Made by a program: the position numbers and the translations under genes. The notes under the pieces were generated by a model. That model ran no database searches, was not told the origin of the DNA, and worked only from the letters and a program-made list of their open reading frames with translations. From Brumimicrobium sp033722555 (GTDB lineage Bacteria; Bacteroidota; Bacteroidia; Flavobacteriales_D; Crocinitomicaceae): DNA of 64,000 nt. Location: positions 62,001 through 126,000 of the forward strand of contig JAWVYS010000003.1 of the NCBI GenBank assembly GCA_033722555.1, given 5' to 3'. This document shows positions 17,276 through 25,148 of the stretch, piece after piece. How positions within the stretch are numbered: position 1 is the first letter of the stretch; each line of letters starts with the position of its first letter.

Positions 17276-18718
17276 TTAGAATTCCGCATTTTGAGGGGTT
17301 CGTGGAAATGGTATTACATCCCTTATGTTTGTCATTCCTGTAGCAAACATCACCATCCTTTCGAATCCAAGTCCGAATCCGGCATGGGGCACCGTACCGA
17401 ATCTTCTTGTATCCAGGTACCACCAGATCTCTTTTTCGTCAATTCCAAAATCCCTGCATTTCTTTTTGAGGACATCAAGTCTTTCCTCTCGTTGGGATCC
17501 ACCGACAATTTCCCCAATTCCGGGAAAAAGAACATCCATCGCAGCAACTGTTTTGCCGTCCTCGTTTTGCCTCATGTAAAACGCCTTAAAGGATGCGGGA
17601 TAATCGGTAATTATAACGGGTTTACTGAATTCTTTTTCAACCAAATAACGTTCATGTTCCGATTGAAGGTCCGTTCCCCATTCTACCGGATACTTGAATT
17701 TATTTTTCTTAAACGGTTTGGAATTTCGCAAAATATCTACGGCTTCAGTATATGTGATGCGTGCAAAATCGTTTTGGGTCACAAATTTCAATCGCTCGAT
17801 AAGTCCGAGAGGGTTTCTTTCATTCTCTGGTTTGGATTTCTGTTCCTGCTGATCCCGGGCATCGAGAAATTCCAGGTCATCCGGATAATTTTCCAACACA
17901 AATTTGCATAAATATTTTAGAAAGGATTCAGTCAAATCCATGTTATCCTTAAGGTCGTTGAAGGCTACCTCCGGTTCTATCATCCAGAATTCTGCAAGAT
18001 GACGAGAAGTATTTGAATTCTCCGCCCTGAAGGTGGGACCAAATGTATAGACCTGGCCGAGAGCCAAAGCGCCAAGTTCTGCTTCCAACTGGCCGGAAAC
18101 CGTCAGATTTACCGATTTACCAAAAAAGTCTTTTTTATAATCCACGCTTCCATCTTCATTCTTAGGAATGTTTTCGAGGTCAAAGTTGGTTACGTGGAAC
18201 ATTTCGCCTGCCCCTTCAGCATCTGATCCGGTTATGATAGGAGAGTGAAGGTAGAAAAAATCGCGGTCGTGGAAGAATTTATGGATAGCATAAGCCAGGC
18301 CGTGACGGATTCTGAAAACCGCTCCGAAGGTATTCGTTCTGAAACGTAAATGTGCCTGCTCCCGCAAAAACTCAAGACTATGCTTTTTAGGCTGCATAAC
18401 AGTCTTCTGAACGTCGTCCGGATTTGCGTCGCCAATTATCTCTATTGAATCTACCGCTATTTCGTGACTCTGGCCTTTTCCCTCAGATTCTACTAATTTA
18501 CCTTGAACGGCAACTGCAGATGCGGTGGTTACTCTCTTTAAAAGCCCTTCGTCCAGGCGTTCGTAATCAACAACCGCCTGAATATTATGAATCGAGGAAC
18601 CGTCGTTGATCTGAATAAAACGATTGCTTCTAAATGCCCTTACCCAGCCCTTCACAAGTACCTCTTCTCCCGTCCGGGGATCATTCAAAATCTCTTTAAT
18701 TTTTTTGCGATTCATCAT
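17276..18718 (-). CDS. asnS: Asparagine--tRNA ligase
   Basis: This 480-residue class II aminoacyl-tRNA synthetase has an N-terminal OB-fold anticodon-binding domain (EVLVKGWVRAFRSNRFIQIND). Class II motifs are clear: FRAENSNTSRHLAEFWMIEPE (motif 2) and GFGLGFERM (motif 3). The SEHERYLVE and GSQREERLD stretches match bacterial AsnRS. It charges tRNA-Asn directly with asparagine. Two ATG codons sit side by side (18718 and 18715) after a hydrophobic frame with no synthetase character; either is possible. The presence of AsnRS means that the GatCAB complex represented by gatC at 27336 is more likely needed for Gln-tRNA. A TAnnTTTG box sits about 20 bases upstream. Confidence 0.96.
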   Translation of the reverse strand: MMNRKKIKEILNDPRTGEEVLVKGWVRAFRSNRFIQINDGSSIHNIQAVVDYERLDEGLLKRVTTASAVAVQGKLVESEGKGQSHEIAVDSIEIIGDANPDDVQKTVMQPKKHSLEFLREQAHLRFRTNTFGAVFRIRHGLAYAIHKFFHDRDFFYLHSPIITGSDAEGAGEMFHVTNFDLENIPKNEDGSVDYKKDFFGKSVNLTVSGQLEAELGALALGQVYTFGPTFRAENSNTSRHLAEFWMIEPEVAFNDLKDNMDLTESFLKYLCKFVLENYPDDLEFLDARDQQEQKSKPENERNPLGLIERLKFVTQNDFARITYTEAVDILRNSKPFKKNKFKYPVEWGTDLQSEHERYLVEKEFSKPVIITDYPASFKAFYMRQNEDGKTVAAMDVLFPGIGEIVGGSQREERLDVLKKKCRDFGIDEKEIWWYLDTRRFGTVPHAGFGLGFERMVMFATGMTNIRDVIPFPRTPQNAEF

Positions 18719-18736
18719 TGTTCTGTTTAACTCACG

Positions 18737-18744
18737 CAAAAATA
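18737..18744 (-). promoter_or_regulatory. -7 box of asnS promoter
   Basis: The minus strand reads TATTTTTG, a match to TAnnTTTG, 19 bases upstream of the asnS ATG. No good -33 element was seen. Confidence 0.4.
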
Positions 18745-18841
18745 GAAAGAATCCCAAGAAAATGAGTTAGTTCAGCAGAAAGTAGAAAAGAACATCAATT
18801 ATTTAATCAGTAGCACTGTTTCACCGACCTAAAGAATGAAA

Positions 18842-19444
18842 TCACTGAACCTTTTCTTCCCTAGCCTCGAACCTAACAATCGTCTTATGAATGTGAGAAA
18901 CGCTGCAGTTGAATTTATCGGCGAGATCTATTAATTTCATTTCCTCTTCCTTTCTCAAACGGTAAATTTCTTTTTTATCTTTCTCTCCTAAGGGGTCTTT
19001 TCTGCCCATTGGCTTACTGCTGCCTTTCGGCCCATATTTGGCTCTCCTTTTCTTCCAGAGGCCCGAGTTATCTCTTTTCCCTGTTTCAAAGCCAATCCTT
19101 ACCGACTCGCTGAACGAAGCCCATGCGAGATTATCGATTCTATTGTTATTAAAATCACCGTCTTTATGAATAACTATTTTATTTTTTCTCGGCTTATCAT
19201 TTTCAATGAAAGCTTCGGCAACCAGTTTGTGTGGATAAACAGTTCTCCTCTTACCCTTATCGTCGATCAGGTCGGTCATTATGAAATTGTTCTGAGGATG
19301 CTTTCTCAGACTTTTTATCTTCGAGTCGAACTTAATAGTTCTGCCTGATTTATACTTCTTCGTTCTTTTTTTAGACCGAATACGACCTAAATTTGAAATT
19401 TCGTAATCGCTGAACTTGGGTATATCTTTCCATTGCTCCTTCAT
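18842..19444 (-). CDS. NUMOD4/HNH endonuclease-like protein
   Basis: This 200-residue protein opens with an NUMOD4 motif (WKDIPKFSDYEISNLGRIRS), the DNA-binding motif of phage-type homing endonucleases. An HNH-type region follows with HKLVAEAFI, IHKDGDFNNNRIDNLAW, giving His72, His93 and Asn105 as candidate catalytic residues. The C-terminal 50 residues look like a helix-turn-helix (RLRKEEEMKLIDLADKFNCSVSHIHKTIVRFEA). The protein is basic and its codon use looks like its surroundings. It stands alone between asnS and a VWA gene, both intact, so no host intron or intein is visible. It may be a phage-type or domesticated nuclease. Confidence 0.8.
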   Translation of the reverse strand: MKEQWKDIPKFSDYEISNLGRIRSKKRTKKYKSGRTIKFDSKIKSLRKHPQNNFIMTDLIDDKGKRRTVYPHKLVAEAFIENDKPRKNKIVIHKDGDFNNNRIDNLAWASFSESVRIGFETGKRDNSGLWKKRRAKYGPKGSSKPMGRKDPLGEKDKKEIYRLRKEEEMKLIDLADKFNCSVSHIHKTIVRFEAREEKVQ

Positions 19445-19588
19445 GGCAAAATTTTTAAAAAAACAAGGCTTTGATTAAAAGGTTCATAACCAACCAAAAA
19501 ATAATTTCACTTTGTTTTCGGGATTGCAAAATTGAACCAAAAAAAGCTGAACCAAATCAGAAGTTACTTGTACAGGGGATAAAAAATT

Positions 19589-20710
19589 ATGAAAACTTTA
19601 CTCGTATTATTTGTTTTGTTATTGGGTTCTTCGTTCACTCAAAATCTCGTGAATCCTCCTGAAACAAAAAGAAAAATCCAGATCGCCATTCTCTTCGATA
19701 CCTCCAATTCAATGGATGGGTTGATCGATCAGGCCAAAACAAGAATCTGGAGTATCGTCAATACCGTTTCAACGCTTGCCTATAACAACCAGCCACCGGA
19801 AATGGAAATTGCTCTTTATGAATACGGAAACAACGGCTTGTCCGAAAAGGACGGTTTCGTGCGTCAAATTTCAGCTTTTACCACAGATCTCGACGATATA
19901 TCTTCCAAGTTATTCGCTCTTTCAACCAACGGGGGTAATGAGTTTTGCGGAACCGTAATTCAAAAGTCCATGAATGAACTGTTATGGAGTCAGGATCCGA
20001 GAGACATGAAGCTCATTTATATCGCGGGTAACGAACCCTTTAATCAAGGAACAATCGATTACAAGGAAACCTGTAAAAAAGCGGCGGAAAAAGGAATCTA
20101 TGTAAGCACCATATATTGCGGGTCGGAAGGAGATGGAATTACAAACCTCTGGAAGGACGGCGCTGAAATCGGAAAAGGAAAATATCTGAATATTGACAGC
20201 AACAAAAAGATTCACTATATCTCGACGCCTTATGATGACAGCATAAAAAAACTGAATGAGGCCCTAAATTCTACCTACGTTCCTTACGGTGATCAGGGAA
20301 GGTATAAAAAAGAAGCTCAGGTAATGCAGGACAGCAATGCAAAAAGCATGGCAGAAGAAAACATGGTAGAGCGGGCTTTGAGTAAGTCCTCAGGAGCTTA
20401 TAAAAATTCAGGCTGGGATTTAATTGACTACGTCGGAGATGATCTTTCAAAACTGAAATCCATTTCTGAGAAAGACCTGCCCAAGCAAATGCAGGGTAAA
20501 TCATTGGAAGAAAATATGAAATTCCTTCAAATGAATAAAAACAAACGAAATCTCATTCAGAATGAAATTCAAGAACTTGCTCAAAAGAGAACTGCTTATA
20601 TTCAAAAAAATGCCTCCAACTCTCAAGAAGAAAACGATGATTTTGGAGCTGCAGTTTCAGCATCTATAATGAATTTTGCAAAAGAAAAAAATTATCAGAA
20701 AATTAAATAA
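19589..20710 (+). CDS. VWA-domain secreted protein
   Basis: This 373-residue protein has an N-terminal signal peptide (TLLVLFVLLLGSSFTQN) and then a von Willebrand factor A domain. The MIDAS metal site is ILFDTSNSMDGL (DxSxS) near residue 37, and the rest of the Rossmann-like core spans about residues 30-210. The C-terminal part is helical, polar and lysine-rich (QGKSLEENMKFLQMNKNKRN...). VWA domains in Bacteroidota usually mediate protein-protein contact at the envelope, sometimes with ATPases of the MoxR group, none of which are present here. The small outer-membrane-type protein gene follows 69 bases downstream. The partner is unknown. Confidence 0.85.
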   Translation: MKTLLVLFVLLLGSSFTQNLVNPPETKRKIQIAILFDTSNSMDGLIDQAKTRIWSIVNTVSTLAYNNQPPEMEIALYEYGNNGLSEKDGFVRQISAFTTDLDDISSKLFALSTNGGNEFCGTVIQKSMNELLWSQDPRDMKLIYIAGNEPFNQGTIDYKETCKKAAEKGIYVSTIYCGSEGDGITNLWKDGAEIGKGKYLNIDSNKKIHYISTPYDDSIKKLNEALNSTYVPYGDQGRYKKEAQVMQDSNAKSMAEENMVERALSKSSGAYKNSGWDLIDYVGDDLSKLKSISEKDLPKQMQGKSLEENMKFLQMNKNKRNLIQNEIQELAQKRTAYIQKNASNSQEENDDFGAAVSASIMNFAKEKNYQKIK

Positions 20711-20712
20711 AA

Positions 20713-20745
20713 TTGCGGGTTAGCGAGATATTTTTTGTACCTTCA
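20713..20745 (+). promoter_or_regulatory. Candidate promoter of the small beta-barrel gene
   Basis: TTG (20713-20715) is followed after 22 bases by TACCTTCA (20738-20745), a near match to the Bacteroidota TTG/TAnnTTTG pair. The ATG lies 34 bases downstream. Confidence 0.35.
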
Positions 20746-20779
20746 CTTCCAATTATTAACTAAATTGAATATAGTCAAG

Positions 20780-21289
20780 ATGATAAAAAAATACACGCTC
20801 GCAGTTTTATTTGTTTCCTCATTTCTTATCGGTTTTTCTCAAAGTTATCAAACAGCTATCGGTGTTAAAGGTGGTGGATACGGAGGAGGCCATCTCAGTG
20901 GAGGAGGAATAAACTTTAAACATTTTCTATCCGGACCAAACGCAATTGAAGCAACTGCCGGTGGAGGAAGTAATCATTTCCATCTTCAGGTTCTTTATGA
21001 ATGGCAGAAATCTACCGGCTGGGCAGATGGATTGGACTGGTACTTAGGAATTGGAGGTACCATCGGTACCTGGAGAACAGGTTATTACCACCCTGTTCAT
21101 GATGACTTCTATTACAACAGCGGATTTTACCTTGGTGCCAACGGAGTGATAGGGCTTGATTGGAACCTGGAGCCGGCACTGGGTGTACCGATTGGACTAG
21201 CGTTGGATGCCGGCCCTTCAATTGGTATCATAAATTCTCGTCTCTGGGGATGGGGAGGAGGATTTGCGATCCGTTATATAATTAAGTAA
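20780..21289 (+). CDS. Small outer-membrane-type beta-barrel protein
   Basis: This 169-residue protein has a signal peptide (IKKYTLAVLFVSSFLIGFSQ) and then about eight alternating, Gly- and aromatic-rich strands (AIGVKGGGYGGGHLSGGGINFKHFL..., FHLQVLYEW, WYLGIGGTIGTW). It ends on an aromatic strand (FAIRYIIK), typical of a small outer-membrane barrel. An internal His/Tyr-rich loop (GYYHPVHDDFYYNSG) would be surface-exposed. The ATG at 20780 gives the signal peptide; 15 upstream codons in frame have no signal character. A strong bidirectional hairpin follows 18 bases after the gene. Function unknown. Confidence 0.75.
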   Translation: MIKKYTLAVLFVSSFLIGFSQSYQTAIGVKGGGYGGGHLSGGGINFKHFLSGPNAIEATAGGGSNHFHLQVLYEWQKSTGWADGLDWYLGIGGTIGTWRTGYYHPVHDDFYYNSGFYLGANGVIGLDWNLEPALGVPIGLALDAGPSIGIINSRLWGWGGGFAIRYIIK

Positions 21290-21307
21290 TCCTATTTTTA
21301 TCCTGCA

Positions 21308-21341
21308 TAAAAAAAAGCGAGGACATCCTCGCTTTTTTTTT
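21308..21341. terminator. Bidirectional intrinsic terminator between convergent genes
   Basis: The stem GCGAGG/CCTCGC (21317-21322 and 21327-21332) with loop ACAT is flanked by nine A's on the left and nine T's on the right. This is a textbook terminator usable for the barrel gene (plus) and pyk (minus). Confidence 0.92.
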
Positions 21342-21356
21342 ATTTCAAACCACCTG

Positions 21357-22778
21357 CTACTCAACGTAGCTCAATTTAAGCATATTGGATTTTCCCTTCG
21401 ATTCTATAGGCATCGAAGCAATATTAATAACGAGATCTCCATTCTTTAAAAACCCTTGTTTTTTCAAAAGATATTTGATGTCGGCAATAGTATGATCGGT
21501 ACTAACCATCTTATCATAATAGATTCCTCTCACTCCCCAGATCAGGTTTAACTGAGTAAGGATTTCTCTGTTACTCGTAAAAACAAAAATCGGGGCTTTT
21601 GGTCGTTGAGAGGCAATTTTATAAGCCGTGTATCCCGAAAATGACATTGTTACAATTGCTTTAGCATCCACTCGTTGTCCAAGTCGGGTGGCATTGAAAC
21701 AAATAGAATCAGAAATAAAACGTTCCTGATTTTTTTCCGGAAGTTCCTCTTTATGATAAATCAAATCGGATTCTTCGATTTTGGAAACTATCTTACTCAT
21801 GGCCTCGATCACACGCACGGGAAATTTCCCTACGGAAGTCTCTCCTGAAAGCATTACTGCGTCGGCGCCATCAAGAACAGCATTTGCTACGTCATTCACC
21901 TCCGCTCGGGTAGGCGTATAGTTTTCAATCATACTTTCCATCATTTGTGTTGCTACAATAATGGGTTTGGCATGAAGATAACATTTCTTGATAAGCATTT
22001 TTTGAACAAGAGGAACGTCTTCCATGGGAATCTCAACACCTAGGTCTCCCCTTGCCACCATAAGAGCATCAGACTGTCGGATTATTTCATCGATATCCTC
22101 AATCGCCTCGGGTTTCTCTATTTTCGCAACTACGCGCGCTTTCTTTTTCTTCTTTCGGATTAAATGCTTCAATTCTATAATATCTCTCGCAGACCTCACA
22201 AACGATAAACCTACCCAGTCTACATCCTGATCCAGTGCAAACTCAAGGTCTTCCTGATCTTTTTCCGTTAGTGAAGGAAGTGATATTACCGTATTCGGCA
22301 AATTCACCCCTTTGTTGGAAGATAAAACTCCACCATGATTGACCACAGCCTTTATGGAATCACGACCATTGGTACTGAGTACTTCGAGTTCAAGTTTTCC
22401 GTCATCCAATCTTATCTTTTCTCCGGGTTTCACGTCGGCCGGAAGCTGCGGGTAATTGATTGCAAATTTCTCTGCCGTACCCAATACATCATCGTCCGTC
22501 ACGACTTCCACTTTCTGACCCGACACCAGTTGAACACCGTTATCCTTCATTTTTCGGGTTCGGATTTTTGGTCCTTGCAAATCCGCGAGTAATGCGACAT
22601 TCAATCCCGTCTCATCATTTAAATCCCGGATGGTTTTAATAACCTTCTTATGGTCTTCATATGAACCGTGAGAAAAATTCATTCGAGCAACATTCATCCC
22701 ACTTTTCATCATTTCACGCAAAGTTTCCTTATCCGATGACGCAGGGCCCAAGGTTGCAACTATTTTTGTTCTTTTCAT
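21357..22778 (-). CDS. pyk: Pyruvate kinase
   Basis: This 473-residue enzyme converts PEP and ADP to pyruvate and ATP in glycolysis. The N-terminus contains KIVATLGPAS and MNFSHGSYEDH, and the active site region has VVAKIEKPEAIEDID and MVARGDLGVEIP (substrate and Mg2+ site). The TQMMESMIENYTPTRAEVNDVANAV stretch is strongly conserved; the C-terminal effector domain follows. Length is usual for bacterial PK. The start at 22778 is supported by the KRTKIV opening. It follows the IPExxxVDY gene by five bases, an arrangement common in Bacteroidota. It shares the terminator at 21308-21341 with the convergent gene. Confidence 0.97.
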   Translation of the reverse strand: MKRTKIVATLGPASSDKETLREMMKSGMNVARMNFSHGSYEDHKKVIKTIRDLNDETGLNVALLADLQGPKIRTRKMKDNGVQLVSGQKVEVVTDDDVLGTAEKFAINYPQLPADVKPGEKIRLDDGKLELEVLSTNGRDSIKAVVNHGGVLSSNKGVNLPNTVISLPSLTEKDQEDLEFALDQDVDWVGLSFVRSARDIIELKHLIRKKKKKARVVAKIEKPEAIEDIDEIIRQSDALMVARGDLGVEIPMEDVPLVQKMLIKKCYLHAKPIIVATQMMESMIENYTPTRAEVNDVANAVLDGADAVMLSGETSVGKFPVRVIEAMSKIVSKIEESDLIYHKEELPEKNQERFISDSICFNATRLGQRVDAKAIVTMSFSGYTAYKIASQRPKAPIFVFTSNREILTQLNLIWGVRGIYYDKMVSTDHTIADIKYLLKKQGFLKNGDLVINIASMPIESKGKSNMLKLSYVE

Positions 22779-22783
22779 ACTTC

Positions 22784-23203
22784 TTAAAAAATTAATTTAT
22801 TCCCCGACTTCAATGATCCGGGATCGTAAATAAACGCGGTTAAAATACTCGATATCTGTTTAAGTCTTGTTAAGAAATCATCAATTTCAATGATACCCGC
22901 CTCCCGTATCACTAAAAAATAATCAATTTGTGCTTTTTCAGGTATGAGAAACTGATTATTATTCTTGTTTCCGATCAGAAAATAGCTTACCTGATTTTCT
23001 TCATCCCTCCATTCATATAAGGAATGCGAAGATACAATTTCTCCTTTTTTCCCCGATACCATAAAAGGTTCCTCTGCCTTACTCAACGCAAGATCGAGAT
23101 GATCATTAATGGCCCAGCACAACCGATAATCACTGTGATGACTGCATAAACCTATGAGGTCGAAATCGTAATCTTCTTCCAGTTTTAAGGTGTGTTTTGC
23201 CAT
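22784..23203 (-). CDS. IPExxxVDY-family protein
   Basis: This 139-residue protein contains FLIPEKAQIDYFLVI near residue 85, matching the motif that names the IPExxxVDY family of Bacteroidota. The family has no established biochemical function. The protein has no signal peptide and is presumably cytoplasmic. It is cotranscribed with pyk, five bases away, which is the usual neighbour. A TACCTTTG -7 box lies 26 bases upstream on the minus strand. Confidence 0.82.
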   Translation of the reverse strand: MAKHTLKLEEDYDFDLIGLCSHHSDYRLCWAINDHLDLALSKAEEPFMVSGKKGEIVSSHSLYEWRDEENQVSYFLIGNKNNNQFLIPEKAQIDYFLVIREAGIIEIDDFLTRLKQISSILTAFIYDPGSLKSGNKLIF

Positions 23204-23229
23204 GGTATATCACTCTCATCAAAAACAAT

Positions 23230-23237
23230 CAAAGGTA
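23230..23237 (-). promoter_or_regulatory. -7 box of IPExxxVDY-pyk promoter
   Basis: The minus strand reads TACCTTTG, a perfect TAnnTTTG match, 26 bases upstream of the ATG at 23203. Confidence 0.45.
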
Positions 23238-23378
23238 AGCAAAGAAATACACAATCAGCGCCACCTTAACTATTATTATAGTTATAAAAAATCCAAAATA
23301 ATTTTTACTTTTTATTCGTATTTGAAATGATTTTTTTGATTAACTTCAAGAATCCTAACCCACAAAACCGAAAAAATA

Positions 23379-25130
23379 ATGCGTAAAAAATGGATGATCA
23401 AAGATGCTCCCGACATGGCTGCGGTAAGAGCACTTAAGAATGAACTCAAAGTGTCTGAAATCGTTGCACACATGCTCGTTCAGCGAGGTATTAAGACCTT
23501 TTCGGAAGCTGAAATGTTTTTCAGGGGGACACTCGAAAATCTGCATGACCCCTTTCTTATGCAGGATATGAGCAAAGCTGTCCTTCGAATCGAAAAGGCA
23601 TTGGACAACAATGAAAAAATAATGATCTACGGAGATTATGATGTGGACGGTACAACCGCCGTTTCTCTGGTTTACAGTTTTTTGTCCAAATTAACCAACA
23701 ACATTGATTATTATATCCCCGATCGTTACAAGGAGGGATACGGTTTAAGTGAGGCCGGTATTCGGTATGCGAAAGAATCGGCATACTCCCTGCTCATAAC
23801 ACTCGACTGTGGCGTTAAGGCGGTGAGGGAGGTAGAGCTTGCTAATTCTCTCGGACTAGATGTTATTATCTGCGACCACCACACCCCTGGAATTGATTTG
23901 CCCGCATGCATTGTCCTCGATCCGAAAAGAGAAGACTGCGAATACCCCTATAAAGAACTTTCAGGTTGTGGTGTCGGATATAAGTTGATGTCGGCTCTTT
24001 GTTCTAAGCGAAAAATATCCACAGAAGAACTCAATAAAAATCTTGATCTGCTGGCAATAAGCATAGGTGCTGATATCGTCCCCATAACTGGTGAAAACAG
24101 GCTGCTTTGCCAGCATGGACTAAAAATTCTTAATACTGAAACACGCCCCGGAATCCTTAAAATGCTCAAGTTGGCTCAAAAGGAATTGCCTCTTTCGCTC
24201 ACAGATGTTGTTTTTACGATCGCGCCCCGTATCAATGCCGCCGGCAGAATGGGTGATGCCAAAAACGCCGTGAAACTATTGATTTCTGAAGATAAATCGT
24301 TTATTTCCGACATCGCACAGGCTATCCATAGTGATAATGAGAACCGAAAAACGACCGACAAGGAAATCACTGCTGAAGCACTTTCTATTCTTGAAGAATC
24401 CGAAGGATTTAATAAGAAATGTACCAATGTGGTTTACAAACAAGGTTGGCACAAAGGAGTTATTGGTATCGTTGCGTCACGCATCATCGAAAATTATTAT
24501 CGACCAACCGTGGTTATGACACAAATTGAGGAGGGACAAGACTGGACAGGGTCTGTGCGGAGCATCAAGGGAGTTAACGTGTATGATATTCTTGAAAATT
24601 GCTCCCATACGCTCGAACAGTTCGGTGGCCATTATTTTGCAGCTGGACTCACCGTAAAACACGAAAACCTGAAACTTTTTTCCGAGGTCTTCGAAAGCGA
24701 AGTACGCAAGGTTATAGATACCGAAACCCTGATTCCGGAACAGATACTGGAGAAGGAGATTCTTTTTTCAGAAATCTTTACCCCCGGTGAATCTGTAATG
24801 GAAGTTCCTCGAATTAAACGTATTCTGAAACAATTTGAACCACATGGTCCGGGAAATATGAAACCCGTCTTTCTGGCAACCAACGTCTTTGCCTCCGACC
24901 CACAATTACTCAAAGGAGAACACTTAAAAATGAAAGTTTATCAACCCGGACATAACCAAATGATTAGCGCTATCATGTTTTCAAATCCGGATGCTTATGA
25001 AATTGTACGTCAGGGTGCTTTCGACATGGTTTTTACCCTTGAGGAAAATCATTTTCGGGGAAGAAGCAGCCTGCAATTGAATGTTAAGGATATCCGGCCC
25101 TCCTACTGTCTGGAGGAAATAGACGTTTAA
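23379..25130 (+). CDS. recJ: Single-stranded-DNA-specific exonuclease RecJ
   Basis: This 583-residue protein is a DHH-superfamily nuclease. Motif I is YGDYDVDG (residues 84-91), with the metal-binding Asp residues. Motif III is DHHTPG (166-171, the DHH signature). The DHHA1 domain has TIAPRINAAGRMG (GR..DA type) and the GWHKGVIGIVASRI loop; the OB-fold C-terminus follows (GPGNMKPVF). RecJ degrades single-stranded DNA 5' to 3' in recombination and mismatch repair. Length agrees with bacterial RecJ. It is transcribed alone, convergent with the LTA-synthase-like gene. Confidence 0.95.
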   Translation: MRKKWMIKDAPDMAAVRALKNELKVSEIVAHMLVQRGIKTFSEAEMFFRGTLENLHDPFLMQDMSKAVLRIEKALDNNEKIMIYGDYDVDGTTAVSLVYSFLSKLTNNIDYYIPDRYKEGYGLSEAGIRYAKESAYSLLITLDCGVKAVREVELANSLGLDVIICDHHTPGIDLPACIVLDPKREDCEYPYKELSGCGVGYKLMSALCSKRKISTEELNKNLDLLAISIGADIVPITGENRLLCQHGLKILNTETRPGILKMLKLAQKELPLSLTDVVFTIAPRINAAGRMGDAKNAVKLLISEDKSFISDIAQAIHSDNENRKTTDKEITAEALSILEESEGFNKKCTNVVYKQGWHKGVIGIVASRIIENYYRPTVVMTQIEEGQDWTGSVRSIKGVNVYDILENCSHTLEQFGGHYFAAGLTVKHENLKLFSEVFESEVRKVIDTETLIPEQILEKEILFSEIFTPGESVMEVPRIKRILKQFEPHGPGNMKPVFLATNVFASDPQLLKGEHLKMKVYQPGHNQMISAIMFSNPDAYEIVRQGAFDMVFTLEENHFRGRSSLQLNVKDIRPSYCLEEIDV

Positions 25131-25148
25131 TTTCGTTGGAATAAGAAA

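Noticed and set aside
17291..17911. 206-codon open frame antisense to asnS
   Set aside because: It overlaps the strongly conserved C-terminal half of asnS and its translation has no recognisable protein features.
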